A stretch of 64,000 nt of DNA. It comes from an uncultured Saprospiraceae bacterium. GTDB lineage: Bacteria; Bacteroidota; Bacteroidia; Chitinophagales; Saprospiraceae. Below the pieces are notes generated by a model. That model did not search any database. It worked only from the letters and a program-made list of their open reading frames with translations, and was not told the origin of the DNA. Positions 19,196-27,680 of this stretch are shown in pieces (within the stretch, counting starts at the first letter, position 1; each line of letters begins with the position of its first letter). The stretch lies in the NCBI GenBank assembly GCA_943788055.1, contig CALSOU010000001.1, positions 124,001 through 188,000 of the forward strand, read 5' to 3'. Made by a program: the position numbers and the translations under genes.

Positions 19196-21136
19196 ATGTT
19201 TAGACCTTTCTTAAAATCCTTAATAGTTCTTATTACAAGCCTACTTATTGTTTCTTGCGTATTAACAAAGAGAATTAAGGACGGTTCAATGGCCTTTGAA
19301 CTTAGGCAGTATTCTGTAGCTGTAGAGTTGTTGGAAAATGAATACCAGTCTGCTCGCGAAGAACAAACTCTAGCCAGAATCGCATATACAATCGGAGAAT
19401 CATATTGGCAGATGGGAGAAGTTGCTTTATCAATTCCCTGGTATGAAAAGGCGCATTCACATGATTTTGGGCCCAGAGCCATTGAAAAAAAGGCATTTGC
19501 ACTTAAGCACCTCGAAAATTACCAAGGTGCTGTTGAGTTATTTACTAGACTATTGTCTCAAGGCACCCAAATAGACCTTTACAGGAGGGAGATTGCCATA
19601 TGCCGGTTAGCTTCTGATTGGATTCTCGACCCAAATAAGTCATATGAGGTGAAAAAGACATATTTCAATTCTAGGGAGTCAGACTATTCTCCCTATTTCC
19701 TTAATGATCATCAAGTTTTTTTTAGCTCAGATCGAAATAACAGTTCTTTCCAAAAAGTTTATAATTGGACTGGCAGAGGTTATTCTGATTTATACATGTA
19801 TGATAAGAACACTGGAAATGTTAGTTTCTTAGATCCGATCATTAATACTGACAGTAACGAAGGTACACTATCCTTCAATGAGCAAGGAAGTGTTCTTTAT
19901 TTTACTAGATGTTATACAGAGGCAGAGAGTGATGATTTCTGTAAAATTTTTGAAACTAGGCTACAAAACGGTTCATGGTCGAATCCTCAGGTACTTCCTT
20001 TTGTAGAACCAAACGCCAATTATGGTCATCCTTGTTGGGTTGAAAGTGATAGCGCAATGTTCTTTAGCAGTTCGAAATCAGGAGGTTTTGGAGGTTTTGA
20101 TCTCTACTATACAAGACTAACTAAAGAGAACAACTGGGATGAACCTATTTCTCTTGGACCTACGATAAACACGATGTCAGATGAAAAATTTCCGTCCCTA
20201 AAGAATGATACTTTATTCTTTTCAAGTAATGGCCACCCCGGGATGGGAGGTTTGGACATATTCTATACATATCTTAACGATAAAGGATCTTGGGAGCGAC
20301 CATTCAATATGAAAAGTCCAATAAACTCAGGAGCTGACGACTTTAGTTTAGTGTATGCACCCGATGCATTTGGTTACTTAGATAAAGGATATTTTTCCAG
20401 TTCTCGAAACGGATTAGATGATATTTTCGAGTTCGAAAAAATTAAGAATAAGATTACTGTTAAAGATCCTGATGTTGATATCGAGACAGAGGAGCAAAAT
20501 CTTAAACTAGCTTTAACTGTATTTAGAGAATTATCAGATGGACGTAAAGTCCCTTTTCCTGAGTCGCAGGTGTTAATTAGTACTGTTCCAGAAAATTTAA
20601 CGAGTAGAGCTTTCTTGGTTAAAAATATTGAAGATAATCTCTACAGTATCCAAGTGAAAGCAGAAGGATATTTTAACCAAAAGATTGAAGTCCTTAGTTC
20701 CTTTTCGGACATACCTGAAGGCAAGTCAACATATACATATAATAGAACTATAATCATGAAGCCAATTCTCGAAAACCAAGAAATTGTTCTAGAAAACATA
20801 CTTTATGATTTCAATCAATTCTTCATACGCGAAGATGCTAAGCCTTCTTTGAATGAACTAGTTTCATTACTGCATGAAAATCCTGAAATTATCATCGAAT
20901 TGAGTTCGCACACTGACTGTAGGGGACCTGACGCTTATAATCAAATTTTATCTCTAAAAAGAGCTCAATCAGCAGTCGAGTACATTATTTCAAATGGTAT
21001 TGATGTGGAACGCGTAACTGCGAAAGGCTATGGTGAGTCTGCTCCCGTAAGTTCTTGTGAATGTGATGCATGTACCGAAAATGAGCATCAGGCAAATAGA
21101 AGAACAGCTTTTAAAATTGTGGAAATTATCAAATAA
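19196..21136 (+). CDS. PorE-like OmpA-family lipoprotein with TPR and beta-propeller (PD40) repeats
   Basis: A predicted outer-membrane lipoprotein of 646 residues. The signal peptide ends in a lipobox, IVSC, with Cys near residue 17. Domains in order: TPR-like helices (about 30-130, FELRQYSVAVELLENEYQSA), a WD40-like PD40 propeller (about 150-415, repeated SPYFLNDHQVFFSSDRN and VESDSAMFFSSSKSGG), a carboxypeptidase-regulatory-like segment (about 440-525), and an OmpA C-terminal peptidoglycan-binding domain (about 535-646, SSHTDCRGPDAYNQILSLKR). This order is that of PorE, a T9SS lipoprotein. Many Bacteroidota paralogs share it, and no other T9SS gene is adjacent, so PorE itself is not proven. 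Confidence 0.88.
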   Translation: MFRPFLKSLIVLITSLLIVSCVLTKRIKDGSMAFELRQYSVAVELLENEYQSAREEQTLARIAYTIGESYWQMGEVALSIPWYEKAHSHDFGPRAIEKKAFALKHLENYQGAVELFTRLLSQGTQIDLYRREIAICRLASDWILDPNKSYEVKKTYFNSRESDYSPYFLNDHQVFFSSDRNNSSFQKVYNWTGRGYSDLYMYDKNTGNVSFLDPIINTDSNEGTLSFNEQGSVLYFTRCYTEAESDDFCKIFETRLQNGSWSNPQVLPFVEPNANYGHPCWVESDSAMFFSSSKSGGFGGFDLYYTRLTKENNWDEPISLGPTINTMSDEKFPSLKNDTLFFSSNGHPGMGGLDIFYTYLNDKGSWERPFNMKSPINSGADDFSLVYAPDAFGYLDKGYFSSSRNGLDDIFEFEKIKNKITVKDPDVDIETEEQNLKLALTVFRELSDGRKVPFPESQVLISTVPENLTSRAFLVKNIEDNLYSIQVKAEGYFNQKIEVLSSFSDIPEGKSTYTYNRTIIMKPILENQEIVLENILYDFNQFFIREDAKPSLNELVSLLHENPEIIIELSSHTDCRGPDAYNQILSLKRAQSAVEYIISNGIDVERVTAKGYGESAPVSSCECDACTENEHQANRRTAFKIVEIIK

Positions 21137-21174
21137 AGGACAATAATTTAATTATACAACAGATTGTTGAAGAT

Positions 21175-21492
21175 CTAGGGTTTCTCTCTATCTGAGAAAA
21201 TAACGGTTTTAAATTTGACTCTTTTCGCTTTTTGTTTTGCGTGTATTCCCTTGTTTCTTGTAATTCGATAAATCCAAGTAAATAGTTTTGCTTTACTTGG
21301 GTCATAGGAATGACGATTTCCCCAAACTGATAAAATAACATCTTAAAATACTTCTTCAGCTAAGAATTTGTCGTTACAGATCTGACATATGATTCCGTAT
21401 AATGATTCCGCCCACTTTTCATAAATAAGAGAAATACCTGTTTTGTCATTAACATTCAGACAATCAATCTTATTGAGTTCAACTTTGGACAC
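21175..21492 (-). pseudogene. Dead ECF-type sigma factor, region 2 only
   Basis: From a GTG at 21492 the minus strand reads a sigma-70 region 2: ISLIYEKWAESLYGIICQIC, then NDKFLAEEVF, a TAA at 21345-21343, then DVILSVWGNRHSYDPSKAK and LFTWIYRITRNKGIHAK. The TAA stands where homologs have Gln in AE(D/E)VxQD, so a single CAA-to-TAA change explains it. The frame ends at a TAG at 21177-21175. No region 4 DNA-binding helix-turn-helix can be found further on, so the 3-prime half has been lost. The aromatic and acidic residues of region 2 are well kept. It lies head-to-head with a dead fasciclin gene. Confidence 0.8.
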
Positions 21493-21603
21493 TTATTGTC
21501 TTAACATTAATTATGATTTCTAAAAGATCCGAAAGTCAAAATGGACCGTATCACGGATATAATACATGCCAATATTGGCTTCATTTATTAATCTTTAATT
21601 ATT

Positions 21604-22170
21604 ATGACTGAGAAATTGTTGATCTCATCACTGTTTATTTCACGGCATTAACTACAGGTAATTCTCATTGTAAAAGCAACAGTAATCAAAATCGGACTAG
21701 TAAGAACGTAAAAGCTGTTTATCAGCATAAGGACATTGTTGAAATTGCTGCTAGTGATGATCAATTCTCTACTTTGGTTTTGGCAGTAAAAAACTTCAAG
21801 TTTAGTTGAAACTTTGAAATCAGACGGTCCATTCACGGTTTTTGCAACCACAAACACAGCTTTTGCAAAGATTGGGGCTAAAACTACAAAGACGCTTTTG
21901 TCTTCTGCAGGTAAAGTTCAACTAAACGCTGTACTTACTTATCATGTTGTAGCGGGATCCTTTAGTGCAGAAGAGATTATTAAGAGAATTAAAGCATCGG
22001 GAGGTGAATTTTCTTTGACAACAGTTGAAGGGAGAGTATTGAAAGCTTCAATTAATCAAGACCAAGTACTAACTGATGAAAATAGTCGAGTTGCGGCTGT
22101 TACTGCTTAAGACGTGGAAGCTTCAAATGGAATTGTACATGTAATAGACTCAGTTGTTTTACATACATAA
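21604..22170 (+). pseudogene. Dead fasciclin-domain secreted protein
   Basis: The locus begins with a signal-peptide start (MTEKLLISSLFIS at 21604). The frame shifts within the signal region, continues as ALTTGNSHCKSN and DIVEIAASDDQFSTLVLAV, and shifts again by one extra A in an A6 run near 21785-21790. It then reads KTSSLVETLKSDGPFTVFA, TYHVVAG and SRVAAVTA, hits a TAA at 22108-22110, and finishes DVEASNGIVHVIDSVVLHT. These are the H1 and H2 boxes of a fasciclin (FAS1) domain, a cell-surface adhesion module. Two frameshifts and one nonsense codon make expression of the full protein impossible. The largest remaining open piece is 21814-22110. Confidence 0.85.
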
Positions 22171-22185
22171 GCACCTAATCACCAC

Positions 22186-22224
22186 AAAAAAAGCAGAGCA
22201 CAAATGATCGGACTCTGCTTTTTT
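22186..22224. terminator. Bidirectional terminator between the fasciclin pseudogene and rpoD
   Basis: AAAAAAGCAGAG, 14-base loop, CTCTGCTTTTTT. A-rich and T-rich arms serve both the plus-strand pseudogene and the minus-strand rpoD, which ends 19 bases away. Confidence 0.85.
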
Positions 22225-22242
22225 CATTGGTTTCAGTAAGCA

Positions 22243-23109
22243 TTAGTTCATTGAAAACGTCGGTTGGAAATTATCAGATTTCTGACGAAGTTTAATAATA
22301 CCTTTATCCTTAATTTGTCTTACTCTTTCTCGGGTGAGTCCCATATGAGTAGCTATTGAATCTAAAGTCATTGCATGTTTTCGATCAATTCCATAGTACA
22401 TAGAGATAATCGTAGCTTGGCGCTCAGGAAGCATACTTAAAAGATGTGCTATTTCTATTTTTTGAGAATCCTTTACTGCAAGCTCGAAATCTGGCGAATC
22501 TAAAGAATCATCCATTAATAAACTACCTAAAGATCCATCTCCATCTTCATTTATTGGTGCATCTAACGACTTGCATCTGTGGTGATTAGCAATTGAATTC
22601 TGGATTACATCTTCAGTAAGACCAGTAGCTTCTGCTAACTCCTCTACAGTAGGAATACGCTCCTCTAATTGGTAAATTTCGTCTATTGTAGATTGAACTT
22701 TCGTCCCAATTGACTTCAAATTTAGTGGTAACCTAATCTTTCTTGATTTCTCATTTACAGCCTGTAATATTGACTGACGGATCCACCATACAGCATAAGA
22801 AATAAACTTGAAACCTTTAGTCTCGTCAAATCTTTTAGCAGCGGTAATTAGTCCGACATTTCCTTCGTTTATCAAGTCCCCTAATTTGAGACCTAAATTT
22901 TGATATTTTTTTGCAACGGAAACCACGAATCGCAAGTTGTGTGAAACAATTTTTGCAAGTGCATGCTCATCTCCGTTCTTTAACTGCTGAAACAGTTTGA
23001 TCTCCTCTTCAGGAGTCAATACGTCAAACTTAGAGATTTCTGTAAAATACTTTTCAATAGACTGTTCGTCACGTCTTGTTATTGTGCTTGTAATTTTTAG
23101 TGCTCTCAT
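22243..23109 (-). CDS. rpoD: Primary RNA polymerase sigma factor, Bacteroidota RpoD/SigA type
   Basis: The housekeeping sigma-70 factor, 288 residues, which is the usual short form in Bacteroidota because region 1.1 is missing. MRALKITSTITRRDEQSIEKYF is the standard N-terminus. Region 1.2 has VLTPEEEIKLFQQLK. Region 2 contains NLRFVVSVAKKYQNLGL and FDETKGFKFISYAVWWIRQSI. Region 3 and region 4 follow, the latter with LTRERVRQIKDKGIIKLR as the recognition helix-turn-helix. It should read the TAnnTTTG boxes found in this window. The gap upstream is unusually long (about 380 bases) and may hold a regulated leader. Confidence 0.97.
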   Translation of the reverse strand: MRALKITSTITRRDEQSIEKYFTEISKFDVLTPEEEIKLFQQLKNGDEHALAKIVSHNLRFVVSVAKKYQNLGLKLGDLINEGNVGLITAAKRFDETKGFKFISYAVWWIRQSILQAVNEKSRKIRLPLNLKSIGTKVQSTIDEIYQLEERIPTVEELAEATGLTEDVIQNSIANHHRCKSLDAPINEDGDGSLGSLLMDDSLDSPDFELAVKDSQKIEIAHLLSMLPERQATIISMYYGIDRKHAMTLDSIATHMGLTRERVRQIKDKGIIKLRQKSDNFQPTFSMN

Positions 23110-23283
23110 GTAAAACTTTGGTTATAAAATTCAATTAAGGATAATATAGTACTCTCTAAATATATCATTGAACACAATCTCAAGACCAAAGTCTCACTTT
23201 GTGACTAAGACATATACAACTATGGTTAATACTAACTTGCTATAATGCATAAGTAGTGCCAATTAAGCTAATATGTAAGACAT

Positions 23284-23316
23284 GTTTGTAATATGATTCA
23301 AAACGAATCTACAAAC
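23284..23316. other. Bulged inverted repeat in the rpoD leader
   Basis: GTTTGTA, a four-base ATAT bulge, GATTC, loop AAAAC, GAATC, TACAAAC. Two paired blocks of 5 and 7 bp are separated by a one-sided bulge. It lies about 175 bases upstream of rpoD and about 180 bases past the end of the gene at 23493. It lacks a T-run on the minus strand, so it is not a typical terminator. It could be a structured leader element or an operator. Confidence 0.4.
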
Positions 23317-23464
23317 CATTGTTCTTGACAGCTCTATGCAATTAACATTGTTAACAACTCATATTCCAATAATTACTATTAGTTGATAATAGTTCCTTTA
23401 GAATAGGAAAAATTAAAATTGACGCAAATTGCATGATAAAACAATTCTTATGTAATTGTTGAAA

Positions 23465-23472
23465 CAAAGATA
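23465..23472 (-). promoter_or_regulatory. Possible -7 box for rpoD, with a long leader
   Basis: On the minus strand this reads TATCTTTG, matching TAnnTTTG, with a TTG triplet about 15 bases upstream. It is the only good match I see between rpoD and the preceding gene, and it would give a leader of about 350 bases. The remaining part of the 23110-23464 gap holds no gene. Confidence 0.4.
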
Positions 23473-23492
23473 ATTTTTCCTTGAGTTCAAGG

Positions 23493-23855
23493 CTAGATTG
23501 ATAATACAGTAGCTGTAATTGGATACTTGTCTACTATTCCGTCGGTAAATGATTTATGACCTCTCGGCGCAAGTAAGTATAGCTTTCCACCTTTAATCTC
23601 TGCCATTGTTGATAGTAATCTCCATTTTGATATAATCTCTACAGTATCTTCTACCTTCGTAGCAATTTCAATAAAGGTCTTTCGACCATCTTTGCTTGCT
23701 GTAATATGGGGTGTAAACACTGTGTCTTTCTCTTTATTAGTGTATGAAAAAGGTTTTTCATGGTCCTCATGCACAGACTTTATTTCCTTAAAACCTTTTT
23801 TACCTGCCCACTCTAGAGCTTTTTCTAATTGCGTATCAAATTCAGTCGCTATCAT
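23493..23855 (-). CDS. Conserved-looking hypothetical protein, 120 residues
   Basis: A soluble mixed alpha/beta protein with no signal peptide. The N-terminus has an amphipathic helix (QLEKALEWAGKKGFKEIKSV), followed by a beta-rich half (FTPHITASKDGRKTFIEIA, ISKWRLLSTMAEIKGGKLYL) and APRGHKSFTDGIVDKYPITA. The pattern of a strand-rich domain with an E-x-A motif and a C-terminal GH-x-x-F resembles small restriction-fold or data-handling proteins, but I do not recognise the family. Codon use is like that of its neighbours. It stands alone between rpoD and the carotenoid genes. Confidence 0.7.
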   Translation of the reverse strand: MIATEFDTQLEKALEWAGKKGFKEIKSVHEDHEKPFSYTNKEKDTVFTPHITASKDGRKTFIEIATKVEDTVEIISKWRLLSTMAEIKGGKLYLLAPRGHKSFTDGIVDKYPITATVLSI

Positions 23856-24005
23856 TTATATATTTTAATTAACTATTATTTCTGAACAGCCTAATCCATT
23901 TGCTTAATCGTAGAGCAAATTTGTACAGAGATGAGATAAAGTAATCATAGATAAGTCCCAATATAGACCCACACGATTCTAACTCATACACTATAATAAC
24001 GAAAA

Positions 24006-24140
24006 TTATTCACATTTAGTTTCTTCCATCTTTTCAGAAGGGCTATTGTTTACTTGTGTGAACGATGCAGAAGTACTCAGTTGTCTAAATTTACATAGTA
24101 TTAACATGTTGTAAATCAAAACGATAATAAGGTATAGCAT
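24006..24140 (-). CDS. Possible 44-residue membrane micro-protein
   Basis: A short frame in the 320-base gap upstream of the hypothetical gene. It has a hydrophobic N-terminus (MLYLIIVLIYNMLILCKFR), then a polar tail rich in Ser, Asn and Glu ending KMEETKCE. A single membrane helix with a soluble tail is a plausible small-protein layout, and an in-frame stop lies just upstream of the ATG. No RBS or family match is visible, and AT-rich DNA can produce such frames by chance. The rest of the 23856-24179 gap holds nothing recognisable. Confidence 0.25.
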   Translation of the reverse strand: MLYLIIVLIYNMLILCKFRQLSTSASFTQVNNSPSEKMEETKCE

Positions 24141-24179
24141 AAACGTACACTAGCACCTAACCTTCTAAATTTTCGGACA

Positions 24180-24842
24180 TTAAGTATATTGATAAAATAC
24201 ATATAAACCGAGAAAGAAGACAATTTGAGCGACGAAGACCCATTTGATCAACGGGTTTGTTACTTTTTTCTCTGTTCTTAAGATCAAAAAGGAAAAGAGA
24301 GATATACAAATAAACCAAGTAACATAGTTGTTGAAGGGTACATGTTCCGAAGCCCAAGTCCAGTAACTAGAATTAATTGCAACAGGTTCTAATATCACAT
24401 CAAGTAAGGTAATGCAAAACCCTGATAATAAGGAAGTTGTAAAATCATTATTAAAAATTCTCCTTAAAATATACACCCCTGAGTACGTCATTATGAACCA
24501 GTTTAAACCTATCACTACTGGGGTATTCCATAATTGAGGTCCGAAAGCCCATTCGTATTGATAAACTCCAAATGGCCATCCCGTATTAACACCGATGAGT
24601 TCAATTATAAATCCTAAAGAAACAATTATAAGTAAGTTTCTCCAGAATACTGAAGTCCACTCTGGATGAAAGTATGTTACTAGGAGAAAAGAAAATACTA
24701 AATTGAGCGGTGTAAGCGCTAAAAAATACATGCGCAGAGGTGACATCATTCCGATTGCTCCCGAAATATGAACAACTAAGACAAAAATGCCTATTTGCGT
24801 TTGATATTCCTCAAGTCTTGACTTTATTTCAGCTTTAATCAT
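24180..24842 (-). CDS. cruF: CruF-type carotenoid 1,2-hydratase (DUF422 family membrane protein)
   Basis: An integral membrane protein of 220 residues with about seven hydrophobic segments. The family signature is visible as IELIGVNTGWPFGVYQYEW and LDVILEPVAINSSYWTW, where conserved Glu, Asn and aromatic residues are thought to form the active site. CruF adds water to the terminal psi-end of acyclic or monocyclic carotenoids and gives 1-hydroxy products, as in saproxanthin and myxol synthesis in Bacteroidota. It starts 7 bases after the desaturase gene on the same strand, so the two form an operon and act in sequence. Confidence 0.85.
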   Translation of the reverse strand: MIKAEIKSRLEEYQTQIGIFVLVVHISGAIGMMSPLRMYFLALTPLNLVFSFLLVTYFHPEWTSVFWRNLLIIVSLGFIIELIGVNTGWPFGVYQYEWAFGPQLWNTPVVIGLNWFIMTYSGVYILRRIFNNDFTTSLLSGFCITLLDVILEPVAINSSYWTWASEHVPFNNYVTWFICISLFSFLILRTEKKVTNPLIKWVFVAQIVFFLGLYVFYQYT

Positions 24843-24849
24843 AAAAAAC

Positions 24850-26316
24850 CTAGTTCATTAAATCGCTAGCTATTTTTGCACTTAGCAGGCATAATGGTAT
24901 TCCACCTCCAGGATGAACTGTCCCACCTACAAAGTATAAGTTCTTAAATTCAGAAGAAAAATTGGGATGACGAAGAAAAGCACTCAACCAATGATTGCTG
25001 CTAGTACCATACAAAGCACCACGGTGTGAAACCGTTTTTTCTGCGATTGTTCTAGGATCTGCAATCCACTCTTCTGCAATGTGTTTTGATATATCAACTT
25101 CTAATTGCTCACTTACAGTAGAAACCACTTTCTGTTTAAGTTGAACAATTTCTTGATCCCAGTTTTGGCCAAAGTCCGCAGGAACATTAATCATTACAAA
25201 CCAATTTTCTGCATTGGCTGGTGCATCGGACGGACTATGTTTACTTGAAATGTTAATATATATCGTTGGATCAGCTGGCAAAGTCTTATCCTCAAAAATA
25301 GCTGCAAACTCTTCTTCATAATTGTCGCTAAACATTATGTTATGTAAACCTAGTTCATCAAATGATCGGTCAATCCCCCAATAGAATATTACTGCTGAAC
25401 TTGATTTTTCCCGTTTTTCCAATCTTGCAGTAGATTTCTGCAGAAGACGTTCGTAGGTAAAATGCACATCCATATTTGAAACAACAATATCTGCTAAAAT
25501 TGCTTTTCCGTCAACCTCTATTCCTTGAACCGTATTACCTACATATTTGATTCTTTCTACAGTCTTGTTATAATAAAAGATAACTCCAAGCTCTTTTGCA
25601 AGATTTTCGATTGATTTTGCAATATGAGCCATTCCGCCAACTGGAAAGTAAGTACCATATTCGTGTTCAAGCGATGAAATACTATTTAGAATAGAGCTCG
25701 CTTTGTAAGGGCTTGAACCATTATAGGTTGCATATCTATCAAAAAGTTGGACGAGTCTCGGATCACTAATTCTTTTGCTAGTCACCTGGTGCATGGACTT
25801 AAGCATATTTAGTACATAGCTATGAAAAAGCGACTTAACCACTTTTGGCTGCAACCAGGTTTCAACCTTTTGCAATGAATGTGTAAGAAAAACTTCTCCA
25901 GCATTTTCAAAAATCTTACGATTTTCATCCATATACGCTTTCAACTTCTTTTCAGAAACATCGAAAGTGCGAGATGCAATTTTAACAAATTCTTCCTCAC
26001 TAGTTGGAGCTGTAAATCTCGTGCCATCTCGATAAAAATATCGGCATGCTTCGGGAAGTGACTTATATGTAAAATAATCTTTTGGATCTTTTCCCGCTTC
26101 TTTGAATAATTCTAGCACATACTGTGGCATTGTAAATAAGGACGGGCCAAAATCAAATCGATAGTCACCCAGCTCGAATTCAGTAAGTTTTCCACCACAT
26201 GAGTCAGCTTTCTCATACACACTAACCCGATAACCTTTTAGTGCTGTTCTTACCGCAGTAGCCAGCCCTCCAATTCCAGCACCAACAATTATTACAGATT
26301 TGTCACTATTGATCAT
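24850..26316 (-). CDS. Carotenoid desaturase of the CrtI/CrtD family
   Basis: An FAD-dependent desaturase or isomerase of 488 residues that acts on phytoene or hydroxylated carotenoids at the membrane. The N-terminal dinucleotide fold is VIIVGAGIGGLATAVRTALK. The family segments GGKLTEFELGDYRFDFGPS and, near the end, YFVGGTVHPGGGIPLCLLSA are well kept. Direct coupling to cruF suggests CrtD, which introduces the 3,4 double bond after CruF hydration. Phytoene desaturase CrtI cannot be ruled out without comparison. No phytoene synthase or cyclase gene is in the window. The start at 26316 faces the oxidoreductase gene across 136 bases. Confidence 0.88.
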   Translation of the reverse strand: MINSDKSVIIVGAGIGGLATAVRTALKGYRVSVYEKADSCGGKLTEFELGDYRFDFGPSLFTMPQYVLELFKEAGKDPKDYFTYKSLPEACRYFYRDGTRFTAPTSEEEFVKIASRTFDVSEKKLKAYMDENRKIFENAGEVFLTHSLQKVETWLQPKVVKSLFHSYVLNMLKSMHQVTSKRISDPRLVQLFDRYATYNGSSPYKASSILNSISSLEHEYGTYFPVGGMAHIAKSIENLAKELGVIFYYNKTVERIKYVGNTVQGIEVDGKAILADIVVSNMDVHFTYERLLQKSTARLEKREKSSSAVIFYWGIDRSFDELGLHNIMFSDNYEEEFAAIFEDKTLPADPTIYINISSKHSPSDAPANAENWFVMINVPADFGQNWDQEIVQLKQKVVSTVSEQLEVDISKHIAEEWIADPRTIAEKTVSHRGALYGTSSNHWLSAFLRHPNFSSEFKNLYFVGGTVHPGGGIPLCLLSAKIASDLMN

Positions 26317-26452
26317 ACCCCAAGAATAACAACTTATGAGTAAAAATGTTAATAGCTTGAGAATAAATTTTGCTCAAGAAATGAAGGAACTTCTTTTGAG
26401 CTCGACTCGTCAAAATAAAACATATTTGCAGAGGCATACAAAATGACGAATT

Positions 26453-27676
26453 ATGGATCATCAAGTAATTATTGTAGGAGGCGGAATTGCGGGTCTGACA
26501 GCGGCACTAAATTTGCAAAAGCAAGGAATTGATTACTTGTTGTTGGAAGCTAATGCAGAGGTAGGTGGTCGTGTGAAAACTAGATCTGTTGATGGGTTTC
26601 TTTTCGATCGAGGTTTTCAAGTTCTCTTAACGGCATATCCAGAGGCAAATAGAATATTAGATTATAACACCCTCAACTTGAGTACTTTTGACCCTGGTGC
26701 ACTATTGCTGTTGGATAGCGGAAAGACTTCGGTGTTCGGAGATCCTTTAAGAGATTTAACTACTTTGTGGAGTACGCTAGTGAGTAAAGGCGCATCATTC
26801 TCCGACAAAATCGGCGTTTACAGATTGTCTTCTAGATTAAGAAACACCAGCATTGATTCGATTTTTGGCAAGTCAGAATCAACTACATTACAATATTTAA
26901 AAAATCTAGGTTTTACAAATACTATCGTTGAAGCATTTTTCCGACCTTTTTTTGGAGGTATTTTTCTAGAGAACGAATTAACTACAAGTTCTAGGATGTT
27001 TGAATTTGTCTTCAAAATGTTTAGTGAGGGCTCAGCTGCGCTTCCCCAAAATGGAATGCAAGAAATTCCAAAACAATTGCTTTCAAAGTTGGATTCCGCA
27101 AAAGTGTACATACATGAAAGTGTAGCGTCGATAAAAGGTAATACAGTCATATCTAACGAGGGCTCTTACACTGCCGAAAATATTGTTCTTGCGACTGATG
27201 CAAAAGTATTGTCAGAGATAGTAGGTCTACCAAACCCAAAATATACCTCAACAGTTCACGCGCATTTTTCTACTGCAGTAGCTCCTTATGAAAAACCTCT
27301 TATTGCTTTACAATCGAATTCCAAGGGTATAGTTAATAACCTTTGTGTTGTTAATAAAGTAAGTCAGGCTTATGCCCAAAATGACAATCTTTTGTCTGTT
27401 ACATTACGATCACAATTACCTTTGGAAAAAGTAGAATCTACAGTTCAAAAAGAGATGAAAAATTGGTTTAATGATGCTGAAAATTGGAAGCTGGTAGATC
27501 TTCAAACAATTGAATACGCTTTGCCTAATCAAAATACGGTTTCTGAAAATTCTCCGTTCCAAAGAAAAGAAAATCTTTGGATTTGTGGTGACCACAATAT
27601 GCATGGGTCTTTACAAGCTGCGATGAAGTCAGGAAGGCTGGTGGCAGAGGCTATCGTAAAGGAAATGAAATCATAG
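26453..27676 (+). CDS. FAD-dependent oxidoreductase, amine oxidase/protoporphyrinogen-oxidase-like
   Basis: A flavoprotein of 407 residues with the FAD motif VIIVGGGIAGLTAALNLQKQG followed by EANAEVGGRVKTRSVDGFLF (GGR motif), and a C-terminal FAD segment NLWICGDHNMHGSLQAAMKSG. This family includes carotenoid-related and polyamine or protoporphyrinogen oxidases. The sequence does not decide the substrate. It is divergent from the carotenoid operon, and the 136-base gap between the starts may hold both promoters. A CATATTTG box about 40 bases upstream is a near match to TAnnTTTG. A link to pigment synthesis is an inference from position. Confidence 0.82.
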   Translation: MDHQVIIVGGGIAGLTAALNLQKQGIDYLLLEANAEVGGRVKTRSVDGFLFDRGFQVLLTAYPEANRILDYNTLNLSTFDPGALLLLDSGKTSVFGDPLRDLTTLWSTLVSKGASFSDKIGVYRLSSRLRNTSIDSIFGKSESTTLQYLKNLGFTNTIVEAFFRPFFGGIFLENELTTSSRMFEFVFKMFSEGSAALPQNGMQEIPKQLLSKLDSAKVYIHESVASIKGNTVISNEGSYTAENIVLATDAKVLSEIVGLPNPKYTSTVHAHFSTAVAPYEKPLIALQSNSKGIVNNLCVVNKVSQAYAQNDNLLSVTLRSQLPLEKVESTVQKEMKNWFNDAENWKLVDLQTIEYALPNQNTVSENSPFQRKENLWICGDHNMHGSLQAAMKSGRLVAEAIVKEMKS

Positions 27677-27680
27677 TTAA

